A model generated the notes under the pieces. That model had not been told where the DNA came from, did no database searches, and worked only from the letters and a program-made list of their open reading frames with translations. 64,000 bases of DNA from CSP1-4 sp963777975 (lineage in GTDB: Bacteria; Chloroflexota; Limnocylindria; Limnocylindrales; CSP1-4): NCBI GenBank assembly GCA_963777975.1, contig CAVZSO010000005.1, positions 124,001-188,000 of the forward strand. Direction: 5' to 3'. A program made the translations under genes and the position numbers. The first letter of the stretch is position 1. The number at the start of each line of letters is the position of its first letter. Shown here one piece after another: positions 31,210 to 40,222 of the stretch.

Positions 31210-31233
31210 GGACCCCGCCGATCGGCGGGGTCC
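31210..31233. terminator. Intrinsic terminator hairpin
   Basis: A perfect 24-bp palindrome whose arms begin GGACCCCGCC and end GGCGGGGTCC, followed by TTCGTG. It starts 36 bp after the NTF2-like stop. The T tract is short, as is common in high-GC genomes. Confidence 0.75.
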
Positions 31234-31375
31234 TTCGTGTCGTCTGCCACGGGCCTCACGCTGACCAGCCCGCGAGCGGTGACTTCGGGCACCGGAAACC
31301 CGCAGCGACCCCGCGACGTCTGCGCGCCAACACGACCACCGGGTCAGGTCGGTCGGCGAACCAACGGAGCCACCC

Positions 31376-32152
31376 ATGCCCCCCACGAGCATCACCATCC
31401 CGCTTCCGCGTCGGCCGGCCGTCTGGCTGGCCATCGGCCTGGCGGCCGGCCTCGTCGTCGCCGCCATCGCCAGCCCGGCCTTCGCGCCGCGACCGATCAA
31501 CGGCGCCGACCCCACGACGCCGCCGGAGCACACCATCAGCGTGACCGGCACCGGCAAGGTCGTCGTGACCCCCGATCTCGCCGATCTGCGGCTCGGCGTC
31601 AGCGTCACCAAGCCGACCGTCAAGGGCGCTCGCGCGAGCGCCGCCGAGACGATGACCAACGTCATCGCGGCGATCAAGAAGCTCGGCATCGCCGACAAGG
31701 ACATCCAGACCACGAACCTGTCGCTGCAGCCCGTCTACACGTACCCGCCCAATGGCGGCACACCCAAGCTGACCGGCTACACGCTGAGCAACACGGTCGC
31801 GGTCACCATCCGTGACCTCGACAAGATCGGCGACGTCATCGACGACTCGCTGACGGCCGGCGCCACGACCATGGACGGCGTCACGTTCCGGAACGAGAAT
31901 CCCGCCGCGGCCGAGGAGCAGGCGCGCAAGGAAGCCATGACCCAGGCCAAGGCCAAGGCCGACACGCTCGCGTCGAGCGCCGGCGTCCACATCTCGGGCG
32001 TCAGCTCGATCTCCGAGACGAGCGCGCCGATCCCCTACCCGATCCCCTACTTCGGCGCCGCCGCAGGTGCCGCGCAGGACACCTCGACGCCGGTCCAGGT
32101 CGGCACGAACGAAGTCAGCGTGAGCGTGGCGGTCGTCTACCTGATCGACTAG
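31376..32152 (+). CDS. SIMPL domain (DUF541) exported protein
   Basis: 258-aa protein with an N-terminal hydrophobic signal (AVWLAIGLAAGLVVAAIASP) and a SIMPL domain: ISVTGTGKVVVTPDLADLRL, GIADKDIQTTNLSLQPVY, GYTLSNTVAVTIRDLDKIG, ARKEAMTQAKAKADTLASSA. The family forms oligomeric periplasmic or surface assemblies of unclear role. Intact, preceded by the terminator of the NTF2-like gene, and ends 26 bp from the convergent ligase-like gene. Confidence 0.9.
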   Translation: MPPTSITIPLPRRPAVWLAIGLAAGLVVAAIASPAFAPRPINGADPTTPPEHTISVTGTGKVVVTPDLADLRLGVSVTKPTVKGARASAAETMTNVIAAIKKLGIADKDIQTTNLSLQPVYTYPPNGGTPKLTGYTLSNTVAVTIRDLDKIGDVIDDSLTAGATTMDGVTFRNENPAAAEEQARKEAMTQAKAKADTLASSAGVHISGVSSISETSAPIPYPIPYFGAAAGAAQDTSTPVQVGTNEVSVSVAVVYLID

Positions 32153-32178
32153 GGGTCGGATGCCCCGTCGACGAGCGG

Positions 32179-32954
32179 TCAGAGCCCCAGGCGCTGGATG
32201 AGCGCCAGGGTCGGGCCGGCGGTCCGGTGCCACGGCGGCCACGACCGGCACCCGAAGCCACGCCCCGGCGGACGGGCCGCGTCGATAGGGCGAGCCGAGA
32301 TGCCGGGCTGACATGGCGTCGAGGCCCATCGAGCCCAGGGCGTCGGCGACGGCGAGGCCCTCACCCAGGTAGCCGCGGGCGACCATGCACCAGTCGGTCT
32401 CGCGGAGCAGGGCGGTCAGCCGCTCGAGGCGCTCCGAGAATGGCCGGCGCGTGAGATCGACGCCACCAGCCCAGACGAGGTCGCTGGCCACGAACGCGGC
32501 CTCGCCGTTGCGGACCTCGGGATAGGCGAGGCGCTCGCGCAGCAGCTCCGCATCGGGGCGACCGTCGGCGTCGAGCACGAGCAGCGAGCCGTCGATGATC
32601 ACGCCGTCCTCGGCGAGCAGCTCACCGACGCCACGCAGCTCCGGGAATGCCGCCAGCGGATCGACCAGCTGCTCGATGACCGGACGGACCTCGCCACGCT
32701 CCACGAACAGCAGCACGCGACTGCCCGGCCACCAGGGCTCGAAGCGATAGTCGGGATCGTCGAACGGTGCGGTCCCGAGGTCGGGCTCCATCTGGCGCAG
32801 TCGGGCGGGCAGAGGCGCCGCCGTGGCGAGTGAGAGCGGCCTCCGACGGCGAAGTCGAGGTCGGGACGTTCGTCGTGGTCGGAGCGGTCGGCTGATCGAG
32901 CGCGAGGTCGAGCTGTCCTGGGGTCGGGATCGAGGCGCGGGTCGGGCTCGTGAT
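32179..32954 (-). CDS. LigD-type ATP-dependent ligase-domain protein, catalytic Lys missing
   Basis: About 258 aa, homologous to the ligase domain of NHEJ ligases: LPARLRQMEPDLGTAPFDDP, RFEPWWPGSRVLLFVERGEV, VIIDGSLLVLDADGRPDAEL and the late motif LGSPYRRGPSAGAWLRVPV. The motif I lysine (normally EPKWDG) is replaced: EPWWPG. The OB domain is absent. Extra C residues near 32834 and 32236 break the frame; the end is TLALIQRLGL. Upstream the frame opens 9 bp after the Ku stop with no ATG or GTG; the first plausible codon is ATC at 32954, a rare start or a base error. Probably a structural partner of Ku. Confidence 0.65.
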
Positions 32955-32963
32955 CGGCTCCGG

Positions 32964-33950
32964 TCAGGCGGACTTGCGCTTGCGTGCCTGGGCGACCGGG
33001 GTCTCCTCGGCCTCGTCCTCGTCGGGCTTGGCGGCCTTGGCTTTGGCGGTCGACGCCTTCGCCGCGGGGGCCTTGGCGGTCGATGCCTTGGCCTTCGTCG
33101 CTCGGGCGGGCTTGGCAGCGGGCTCGGCGTCGGCGGCCTTGGCTGCAGGCGCTTCTGCACGACCCTGCTTCGCTGCGGCCACGCTGGCCTCCAGCACGGC
33201 CATCAGGTCGACCAGCTTGGGCGCTTCGGCCGGGGCCTCGTAGCGGACCACTTCCTGGCCGTCCATCTTGGCCTCGATGACCGCCAGCAGCGCCTCGCGG
33301 TACTCGTCGTGGAAGGCCGCCGGGTCGAACTCGGTGGTCATCGCGGCGACGAGGTTCTTGGCCATCGTCAGCTCGGCCGGCTTGAAGGTCTGCTCCTCCT
33401 CCGGCAGCTCGAGCTCGTCGATGGCGCGGATCTCGTCCGGCCAATGGAGCGTGGTCAGGAGCATCGTCTTCGAGAACGGGTCGAGCGCCGCGAGGACCTC
33501 GCGGTCCTTGATGACGATCTTGCAGATGGCCGTGAGCCCCTGCTCCTTGAGGACCTGCTTGAGGAGGTAGAACGCCTTGCGACCGACCGGATCGGGCTCC
33601 AGGTAGTAGGCCGACTTGACGAAGCGGGCGCCGTGGTCGTCGGCCTGCTGCGAGTCGACGAAGAGCTCGATCTCGATCGAGCGGACCGTCTTGAGCGGCA
33701 CCGACTCCATGTCCTCGTCGCTGATGACGACGTACTGGTTCTTGGCGAACTCGTAGCCGCGGACCGTGTCGGCGCGGCTGATGTACTCGTCGTCGTGCGG
33801 GCAGTAGGTCTTGAGCTGGACCCGGTTGAGGCACGTCTTGTGCAGCATGTTGAAGCTCAGCCCCGCCTTGGCCTCCGTGGCCAGGTAGAGCTTGACCGGG
33901 ATCGTGACGAGCCCGAACTGGACCGCCCCGCGCCACATCGACCGTGCCAT
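32964..33950 (-). CDS. ku: Non-homologous end joining protein Ku
   Basis: 328-aa bacterial Ku, the homodimeric ring that binds DNA double-strand ends and recruits LigD. It starts MARSMWRGAVQFGLVTIPVK at the ATG at 33950, which has GGGAGAG just upstream. Further motifs are LHKTCLNRVQLKTYCPHDD, GYEFAKNQYVVISDEDME and FYLLKQVLKEQGL. The last 75 residues are a Lys/Ala-rich tail (KAKASTAKAPAAKASTAKAK), as in the long-tailed Ku proteins that bind DNA away from ends. Unbroken. The adjacent ligase-domain gene begins within 10 bp of its stop. Confidence 0.95.
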   Translation of the reverse strand: MARSMWRGAVQFGLVTIPVKLYLATEAKAGLSFNMLHKTCLNRVQLKTYCPHDDEYISRADTVRGYEFAKNQYVVISDEDMESVPLKTVRSIEIELFVDSQQADDHGARFVKSAYYLEPDPVGRKAFYLLKQVLKEQGLTAICKIVIKDREVLAALDPFSKTMLLTTLHWPDEIRAIDELELPEEEQTFKPAELTMAKNLVAAMTTEFDPAAFHDEYREALLAVIEAKMDGQEVVRYEAPAEAPKLVDLMAVLEASVAAAKQGRAEAPAAKAADAEPAAKPARATKAKASTAKAPAAKASTAKAKAAKPDEDEAEETPVAQARKRKSA

Positions 33951-34061
33951 GCATCTCTCCCGTTCATGCCCCGGCTCACGCTTCCCGGCGCGCATACCGT
34001 GGTTCGGGGAAGTGTAGTCGGGTGGGGCAAGGGCGGCCCCGGCTTGTAGGATGCCAAAGGC

Positions 34062-35090
34062 ATGTCTGAGATCTCTGCGCGCGTTTATCGACTGGGGCGC
34101 GAATTCCGCGACACCGGAACGGTTCGGGACCCCAACGACCAGTTCTTGTGCTGCTCAATGCCGACGGCCGAGGCATGCGTACCATGGGTGGGATCCGGCC
34201 CATCAAGTTCGACGGATCGAGTCGACGATGCCGCTGCGATCGTGCTTGTGACCCACCACGCGTCGCGTGGCTCATCAGCGAATCCCTGGGAGGACATGGT
34301 TGCTCCACTCGCAACCAGACCTGCTCGTGGACAAGCATGTCCAGCAAATCATCGCGTTCGCTGGCGACGGCAAGCTTCGCGATGGTGGGGATCAGCCGCC
34401 AAGTTCCGTGACTACCTTGCGCAGGTGACGTCCGATGTCCTTGCGCGATATGCGCACGAATGCCTCAACGACCCAATCGTTCAGACGACAGCGGACTCGC
34501 ACTTCAAGACGTCGCGAACTGAATTCGTCGACGACTTGGATGCGTAATCGCGCATTGCGGGTTGCGTTCGGCCTCGTCCTGGACAACGTCCGCCACCTCG
34601 TGCCGCCGATCCTCCATTTTTCGAAGACGTCGAGCGGCTACACGCGCTTCAACGGCCGTGCGTGCTTGACCGATTGGAGCTGACCTGGTTCGAGGATGCC
34701 GGTCGACCCGTACGGAACTACCGAGCGCATCTGTCGGTACTCAATCAGGAGTTCGTGGACGCCGCCTGGATTCACGGACGCGCCGACATTCAGACTCCCT
34801 AGATCACCTTCGCGCGTCGAGCATCCCGATGCCTGGCGGCACTACCGAGCGGGACGGGTCGAGCCTCGAGCCAACGATCGTATCGAGTGAGACGACCGAT
34901 GCGATCGAATGGACCTCGGCGTCGTCCGACGTCCGCCGGACGCTCTCGAGCAGGGCACTAGGCCGTACGAGATCAAGTCCTCGATGCTGATGGTCGTCGA
35001 TCGCCAAGCCGCGGGCGACGAGCGCTCAAGTGTGGGCAGCCGACAGCGTGCGCGTCGGCCATATCAGTCGACGCCACTGCCTCCGAGCCA
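34062..35090 (+). pseudogene. Restriction endonuclease, NPWED-type (heavily frameshifted)
   Basis: Remnant or badly sequenced endonuclease gene. Rebuilt segments: MSEISARVYRLGREFRDTG, VLVLLNADGRGMRTMGGIRP, AAAIVLVTHHASRGSSANPW continuing EDM, FAGDGKL, RALRVAFGLVLDN, HLVPPILHFSKTSSGYTRFN, VLDRLELTWFEDAGRPVRNY and HPDAWRHYRAGRVE. This order recalls the N-terminal domain of AspBHI-like modification-dependent endonucleases. A later RPYEIKSSMLMVV gives an E-x-K nuclease motif (Glu codon at 34969). At least five extra and three missing bases are needed. The 3' end is not defined; the reading becomes unclear after 35000. Codon use is visibly less GC-rich than in neighbours. Confidence 0.55.
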
Positions 35091-35096
35091 CGACGC

Positions 35097-36211
35097 TCAC
35101 GGAGGAGCTCGCGATCCCGGGACTGCTTCCAAAACGTCGAGGCGCTCGAGTTCTCGGGGGGTCAGGCGTCGGTAACGTCCGTCTGGCACGCGAATGATGT
35201 GTTTGAAGCGCGATGGGGTGGTGCCGCCCTCGCCGTCAGGATCGTCCTCGCCGGGCCGTCGGTCGAGTCCGGGAACGGGATCGGACCCTCCGTGTAGAAG
35301 TACGCGAGCCACTCGCTTTGTGCGTCCGCTCCTCCTTCTTGGCGCCCTTGAGGTAGCGCCAGGAGTCAAGTTGCGCGGCGGGGATGAAGTACTCGGGCGG
35401 CACGTCTTCGATCGGCTCGAGGATGTCACCGAGCGTCGTCGCGTCCCGACGTACGCCGGCCGGACATCACGGGTCCAGACCTTGGCGCCCTCCATGTAGT
35501 CGGCGTTCCTGAACGGTGATGCTCCTTGATCGAACGGAAGGCTGAGGTCACGTCCGCCTCATCCCCGGAGGCAGCTCGTAGTCCGGAAGACCGACCCGTC
35601 GAAGCATCGATGACGGGCAGAGCCTTCGCAGGACGACGTCGCGATCGAGGACCTCGAAAGGACGGCGACGACCACCGAGCGACGGCGGATGTCGACGCCT
35701 GCGCTTCTGCGGCAGCCGTAGTCGGCGGCACGTCACGCGCCACCGACTCGGGTACGAGATCGAGTTCAGCTGAGGCGAGCACAAACGATATCGCGGCTAC
35801 GAGAACGGCAGTGACGCCAGGACCGGTACGTTTCGAGAGAGCATCGTCGTACGCCTCGGACGGAGCAGTACGGCATATTTGCCACCACAGGACGCACTTC
35901 CTCCGACGATGCCCAGGCGACAAGGTCTCGGCGACCGAGTACTCCTGGCACGGGAATCTCGCCGACCACACCGAGTGCAAAGGCATGGTGCCGCAGGGAG
36001 CGGACCTGGCGAGTGCGGATCATGCTCGCCGAGTGGCGAACCGCGGCGTCGCATCGGCTTGGGTCCAGTCGCGGCCCCAATCTGGCTCGCCGACGTTCAG
36101 CAGGAACTGGCGACGATGACGGTCCCATACTCGGCGGACAGTCGCACCGGCCATGTCTTGGGCCAATGACACCTCGGAGCAGGTACGGGAGCGAAGTCGA
36201 AGGGTTAGCAC
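35097..36211 (-). pseudogene. DNA (cytosine-5)-methyltransferase (heavily frameshifted)
   Basis: C5 cytosine methyltransferase recognisable only by combining frames. Motif IV is FPCQEYSVAETLSP near 35950, with VLWWQI after it; SRWRV plus ADYG and PQKRRRR represent motif VIII near 35720; the target-recognition and IX part is PEYFIPAAQLDSWRYLKGAK, then GPARTILT and TPSRFKHIIRVPDGRYRRLT ending PRELERLD at about 35125. Motif I is at best MAGATVRRVWDR near 36150, and motif X is not found before the stop at 35097. Both extra and missing bases occur, more than in flanking genes. Convergent with the endonuclease gene. Confidence 0.65.
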
Positions 36212-36267
36212 ACGCTCTAGCCTCGTCAGGGGTCATCGATAGGCTCTGAGTGCGTCGAGGCGTGAGG

Positions 36268-36786
36268 CTACGACCAGCCGAGGGCGTCGAGGACGGTGAT
36301 CGCGAGCTCGTGGACGTCGCCGTCGTTCGCGAAGTCGAGGGCATCGATGTCGGCGGCTTCCAGGTCTGCCAGCACCTCGGGCGACTCGCGCAGATCCTTG
36401 ACGCGGCCCGTCGTGACCGAGGTTGCCAGACGTCGCTCGATCTCATCCAGTGGCACGATCAAACGGACGACCTGCACGGGGTGTCCGACCGCCTCGCGGA
36501 TCTCGGCCAGGTCCGCCTGGCTCCGAACGGCGCCGGCCAGGACGAGGTATCGGACGCCCGCTGCGAGGTAGTTCGCGACCACGGCCGCCAGGTTCGCGGG
36601 GAAGACCGCGTCCAGCGCCGCGTCGGTCTGCCCGGGCACGTCGAACCACATCAGCCAATCGAGATCGATGGCCGCATGTGCCATGGCGCGGTCCTCAAGG
36701 ACCTCCGCGAGTTCCTCCGCGAGCGTGGTCTTGCCGGTCCCGTAGGTCCCCGTGATCAGGACGGCGCGGACGTCGTCTCCACCCAT
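36268..36786 (-). CDS. P-loop NTPase (adenylate-kinase-like fold)
   Basis: 172-aa P-loop protein. The Walker A motif is at the N terminus (VLITGTYGTGKTTLAEELAE), and an acidic residue pair in AIDLDWLMWFD probably serves as Walker B. A downstream Arg-rich stretch (RRLATSVTTGRV) could be a lid. It resembles small nucleotide or small-molecule kinases of unknown substrate. Last gene of a five-gene minus-strand string starting with the ArsR regulator; 8 bp separate it from the DUF3052 gene. Unbroken. Confidence 0.75.
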   Translation of the reverse strand: MGGDDVRAVLITGTYGTGKTTLAEELAEVLEDRAMAHAAIDLDWLMWFDVPGQTDAALDAVFPANLAAVVANYLAAGVRYLVLAGAVRSQADLAEIREAVGHPVQVVRLIVPLDEIERRLATSVTTGRVKDLRESPEVLADLEAADIDALDFANDGDVHELAITVLDALGWS

Positions 36787-36794
36787 CTGCGGCG

Positions 36795-37190
36795 CTAGCC
36801 GCCGCCCGTGAACGGCGCCTCGCCTGGTGCGAGCGGCCTGAAGCGGAGGGCCGACCAGACGTCGTCGATGGCGATCTGGGTGATCGGGCGCAGGCCGTAG
36901 GGCGTGAGCATCGGCCACAGCGAGTCGCGGTTGATGTCGGCTCGGCCGCCCTTGGGGTAGCAGATCCACAGGAAGGCCGGCTGCGACAGGTGGTCGCGGT
37001 GCGCCTCGAAGGCGGCCCGCGCCGTGGCGGCGTCGTCCACGAAGAGCACGGCGGCCGTGGCGCCTCCGATCCCATCGACGACCCGGACGCCCTCCGGCAG
37101 CGCGCCGATGAGCCCCAGCCGGGCCGACGGCCAGACGAAGACCGTCGTGCCCGGCTTGATGAGCAGCTTCTCGGCGATGGACTTGGCCAT
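36795..37190 (-). CDS. DUF3052 family protein
   Basis: 131-aa DUF3052-type protein: KLLIKPGTTVFVWPSARLGL, GATAAVLFVDDAATARAAF, FLWICYPKGGRADINRDSLW. Biochemical role unknown. In the ArsR/SRPBCC string, 12 bp after the hydrolase gene. A distant paralogue lies at 53944-54342. Confidence 0.8.
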   Translation of the reverse strand: MAKSIAEKLLIKPGTTVFVWPSARLGLIGALPEGVRVVDGIGGATAAVLFVDDAATARAAFEAHRDHLSQPAFLWICYPKGGRADINRDSLWPMLTPYGLRPITQIAIDDVWSALRFRPLAPGEAPFTGGG

Positions 37191-37202
37191 CGGATGTCGC
37201 GG

Positions 37203-37991
37203 TCAGCTGGCGAAGAACTCGGCCAGCACGGGCGCCAGGACGGCGGCGTCGACGTCGTGTCGCTGATCGGCCAGCGTCCGGCGCGAACCGTTGGGCAGCG
37301 CCGCGGCCAGGGCATCGGTGCCGGGCTTCATGAACGGCATGCTCGCTGAGCCGTCGAGCACGAGCGTCGGGACGGTCACCTTCGCCGCGATGTCCACGGG
37401 CACCGAGTAGTCACCCATGATCCGCGCGTCGTAGGCAAGCGTGTGCGCCAGGGCCTCCTGGTTCGCCCACCACGGCTGGCTCTTGGCATAGGCGACGAAG
37501 TCGGGCGGCATGCCCACGACCTTGGCCATGAAGTACTCGCACGCATCGCCACGGCGACCCTCGGCGACCATCGTCTCGTACTGATCGATCTGGTCGGCGG
37601 GCGGGCGGGCGGCAGGATCGATGATGTACGGCGGCTCCCAGAGCGCCAGCTTGCTGACCGACGCGCCCGCAGCGGTGGCGCGCAACGCCAGGGCGGCTCC
37701 GGACGACGAGCCCCACAGCCCGACCGACCCGCCAGCCGCCGCGATGACGGCCTCGATGTCCTCGATCTCGCGCTCGATGGCGTACGGGAGGGTGTCGCCG
37801 CTGTCGCCTCGGCCGCGGCGATCGAAGTTGAGGACGCTGAAGTCCGAGGCCAGGATGGCCGCCACGTCGACGTTGGCGCCGCGATCGACGGAGCCACCGC
37901 AGACGAGGACGACGGGCGGCCCATCGCCCTGGCGCTCGATGGCGATCGAGGTGCCGTCGGCGGAGGTCACGCGCTGGAGGGTGGTGTTCAT
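37203..37991 (-). CDS. Alpha/beta hydrolase
   Basis: 262-aa alpha/beta-hydrolase. The nucleophile elbow is GLWGSSSGAALAL (Ser near residue 97), the oxyanion region PPVVLVCGGSVDRG, the acid in VPTLVLDGSASMPF and the terminal His in LADQRHDVDAAVLAPVLAEF. Family members of this type are unspecific esterases or hydrolases. Intact; part of the ArsR-led string. Confidence 0.85.
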   Translation of the reverse strand: MNTTLQRVTSADGTSIAIERQGDGPPVVLVCGGSVDRGANVDVAAILASDFSVLNFDRRGRGDSGDTLPYAIEREIEDIEAVIAAAGGSVGLWGSSSGAALALRATAAGASVSKLALWEPPYIIDPAARPPADQIDQYETMVAEGRRGDACEYFMAKVVGMPPDFVAYAKSQPWWANQEALAHTLAYDARIMGDYSVPVDIAAKVTVPTLVLDGSASMPFMKPGTDALAAALPNGSRRTLADQRHDVDAAVLAPVLAEFFAS

Positions 37992-38022
37992 CGCTGGGTC
38001 TCCTTCCGGATCGGTGGTCGGG

Positions 38023-38775
38023 TCAGACTACGCCAGCCTCCGCGAACAGGCCTGTCAGCCAGGCCTCCCAGGCGGCCTGGGTCGCGGCCGGATCGACGTC
38101 GGCGAAGATGTGGTGGCCGACATACGCGATGCCCATGCCGACGAAGAAGCGATACATCGCGTCCTCCGTCCGGACGCCCAGGAGGTCGCTCGACCGGTAG
38201 TCGATGACGCCGTCGATCTCCGGCAGCCCGGTCGGCGTGAAGCGCACCGGGGCGCCGACCTCGACGTCGGGGCCGACGCCCAGGATGGCGTGGAACGTCC
38301 GCCAGGCGTCCTCGGCGGTGACCTGCGGGCCGTAGACCGAGACCGGCACCGCCTGCCGACCGCGGAAGTACTTGAGGTACTCGGCCAGCTTGAAGACGTA
38401 GGCCGGGTCGCCCTTCTTGAGGGCGTCGAACTCGTCCGCCCAGACCTCATCGGGCAGGAAGCCGCTGTGGACGAGGCGAAGGTGCGTCGTGCCACCAGCA
38501 CGAGCCTCGATGGTGAAGTCGAAGGCCATCAGCCGGCCGTCCTCGCTTTGCGCCGAGGTGTTCGCGAAGCGGTGCGGCGGATCCCAGGCCGTGATCGTCG
38601 ATTCCATCGTGAAACCGGGCAGGGCCGTCAGGGCCGCGCCGCCGAGTCGGGGCTCGATGGTGCTGCTGCCCATGAACCAGCCGTCCATCCCGAGACCGGT
38701 GGAGATCGCCTCCCAGGCCTGTTCCGGGGTGGCCTCGAGATCCTGCTCGACGACGACTTCGAATGGCTTGGCCAT
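38023..38775 (-). CDS. SRPBCC/AHSA1-family protein
   Basis: 250-aa START-like ligand-binding protein: FEVVVEQDLEATPEQAWEAI, ITAWDPPHRFA, THLRLVHSGFLPDEVWADEF. Start at the ATG at 38775, one base after the ArsR stop, a typical ArsR-SRPBCC pair. Such proteins bind hydrophobic ligands or help remove toxic ones; the ArsR partner usually controls both genes. The C-terminal half (about 100 aa) extends beyond the usual AHSA1 length. Unbroken. Confidence 0.85.
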   Translation of the reverse strand: MAKPFEVVVEQDLEATPEQAWEAISTGLGMDGWFMGSSTIEPRLGGAALTALPGFTMESTITAWDPPHRFANTSAQSEDGRLMAFDFTIEARAGGTTHLRLVHSGFLPDEVWADEFDALKKGDPAYVFKLAEYLKYFRGRQAVPVSVYGPQVTAEDAWRTFHAILGVGPDVEVGAPVRFTPTGLPEIDGVIDYRSSDLLGVRTEDAMYRFFVGMGIAYVGHHIFADVDPAATQAAWEAWLTGLFAEAGVV

Positions 38776-38776
38776 G

Positions 38777-39370
38777 TCAGTGCTCCTTGTCTGGGACGCT
38801 GGGATGGATGGCAAGGACGATGCGATGGCGACGGCCGTCCGGCGCGGCGTCGTCGTGATACTTGGCGACCAGGCCGGCCAACGCGGCGGAGAGCTCCTCG
38901 GCGAAGGCGGCCCGATCGGCCGGCGTGGCGAAGCGCACCTCACCGTCCATGGCGAAGGTGGCCAGCCGCTTGCCCGCCTTGGTGGCGCCGCTCAGCAGCG
39001 CACCGACGTCGCCGACCAGCTTGCTGGCGAGGGCGAGCATCCAGAAGGCAGACAGTCGGTCCGGGGCGTGGGCGGGGTCGGGCTCGACGGCCGCCAGGGC
39101 CTGCGGCGAGATGACGTAGGCGGCCGCGGTCGCGCGCATGACGCGCTCCGTGAGGTTGCCCCTGCGCCGCTCCTCGACCAGCCCGATGAGCCCGTGACGC
39201 TCCAGCGTTCGGAGGTGGTAGTTGACCTTCTGGCGGGGCAGCCCGACCCGCTTCGAGAGCGTCGTCGCCGAGCCCGCCTCCGAGGCCAGCTCCGCCAGGA
39301 GCCGCGTCCGGATGGGGTCGAGCGAGGCTTCGGCAGCAGCCGCGTTCTCGATGACCGTCACGTCCAACAT
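38777..39370 (-). CDS. ArsR-family transcriptional regulator
   Basis: 197-aa winged-helix regulator. The DNA-binding region is LDPIRTRLLAELASEAGSAT, then LSKRVGLPRQKVNYHLRTLE and RHGLIGLVEERRRGNLTER. No cysteine metal site is seen, so it senses something other than metals. It heads a five-gene minus-strand string (SRPBCC, hydrolase, DUF3052, P-loop NTPase). A perfect inverted repeat lies 16 bp upstream of its start and is probably its own operator. Confidence 0.88.
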   Translation of the reverse strand: MLDVTVIENAAAAEASLDPIRTRLLAELASEAGSATTLSKRVGLPRQKVNYHLRTLERHGLIGLVEERRRGNLTERVMRATAAAYVISPQALAAVEPDPAHAPDRLSAFWMLALASKLVGDVGALLSGATKAGKRLATFAMDGEVRFATPADRAAFAEELSAALAGLVAKYHDDAAPDGRRHRIVLAIHPSVPDKEH

Positions 39371-39385
39371 GGCGGCATCCTGCCA

Positions 39386-39405
39386 TTGACAAGAAAAGTT
39401 GTCAA
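39386..39405. promoter_or_regulatory. Probable ArsR operator (perfect inverted repeat)
   Basis: TTGACAA, six bases, TTGTCAA: 7-bp perfect arms at 39386-39392 and 39399-39405, in an A-rich patch unlike its surroundings. It is located 16 bp before the ArsR start codon, where binding would block transcription or initiation. On the minus strand the TTGACA part could also serve as a -35 element. Confidence 0.7.
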
Positions 39406-39457
39406 GCCCCAGTTCGGCGTGCGGGCGGCCTCCAGACTTGGGCGGACGCGCAGCGCC

Positions 39458-40132
39458 TTAGCGCATCAGCACGTGCCAGTAGCTGTAGCCCTCGCCGGGG
39501 CTGTCGGCCTCCTCGACGACCGTGAGGCCCTCATTCGCGACCCAGTCAGCGACCTGCTGGCGGGTCGGCACGAAGTGGTAGTCGCTGCCGTGGAACAGGA
39601 TCTCGCCCGGGACCACGGGCAGCCCGCGAGCGACAGCATCGGCGTTGGCGGCGTCGATGTCCGCCTGGTCGTGCTCCTCGACCGTCAGGTAGAGCATGCC
39701 GTCGGGCTTGAGCGCCCGATGGAGGTTGGCGAGGACGGTCGGCCAGTCCTCGGGCGGCACGTTCTCCATGGCATCGATGCACATGACGCCGTCGAACGTC
39801 CGCTCCAGGTCCAGCTCCTGGAGGCTGCTGTGAACGAGCTCGGCGGCCGGGAACTTCGCCTGCGCCTGCGCCAACATGCCAGCCGATTGATCGGCGCCGA
39901 CGACCTTCCGTCGGGCCGAGAAGACGATGCCGAAGTACTTGCCCGTGCCGCAGGGAACGTCCAGGACGGTCCCACCGACCGGCGCAGTCCGAACGACCCG
40001 GCGCACGAAGCGACGGTGGATCGACGTCATCGGCTCGGCATCGGCATCGTATGTGGCCGACCGTTGCGTGTCGTAGTCCGCCTCGGCCTTCTGGCGTTGC
40101 TCGCGCAGCCAGGTCGCACGATCCATCGTCAC
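39458..40132 (-). CDS. Class I SAM-dependent methyltransferase
   Basis: 224-aa methyltransferase. Motif I VLDVPCGTGKYFGIV, end of strand 2 VVGADQSAGMLAQAQ, motif II-like DGVMCIDAMENVPPEDW and post-motif LKPDGMLYLTVEEHD. N-terminal helix REQRQKAEADYD. Substrate not predictable. Intact; upstream of, and in the same direction as, the ArsR string. Confidence 0.85.
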   Translation of the reverse strand: MTMDRATWLREQRQKAEADYDTQRSATYDADAEPMTSIHRRFVRRVVRTAPVGGTVLDVPCGTGKYFGIVFSARRKVVGADQSAGMLAQAQAKFPAAELVHSSLQELDLERTFDGVMCIDAMENVPPEDWPTVLANLHRALKPDGMLYLTVEEHDQADIDAANADAVARGLPVVPGEILFHGSDYHFVPTRQQVADWVANEGLTVVEEADSPGEGYSYWHVLMR

Positions 40133-40222
40133 CTGCCTCTCGAGCCAGTCTAGGGCAGGCGTGCGAGGCCGATCGAAGTCGGGGGGCGCCGGCCAGACAA
40201 CGGGTCGATGCCGACGGCACCG

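Noticed and set aside
33000..33170. Repetitive GC-rich tract as a separate repeat element
   Set aside because: It codes the Lys/Ala-rich tail of Ku, a known feature of long Ku proteins.
34860..35170. Further plus-strand gene after the endonuclease
   Set aside because: Only short, mutually incompatible frames; the right part is antisense to the methyltransferase's conserved end. I could not support a separate gene.
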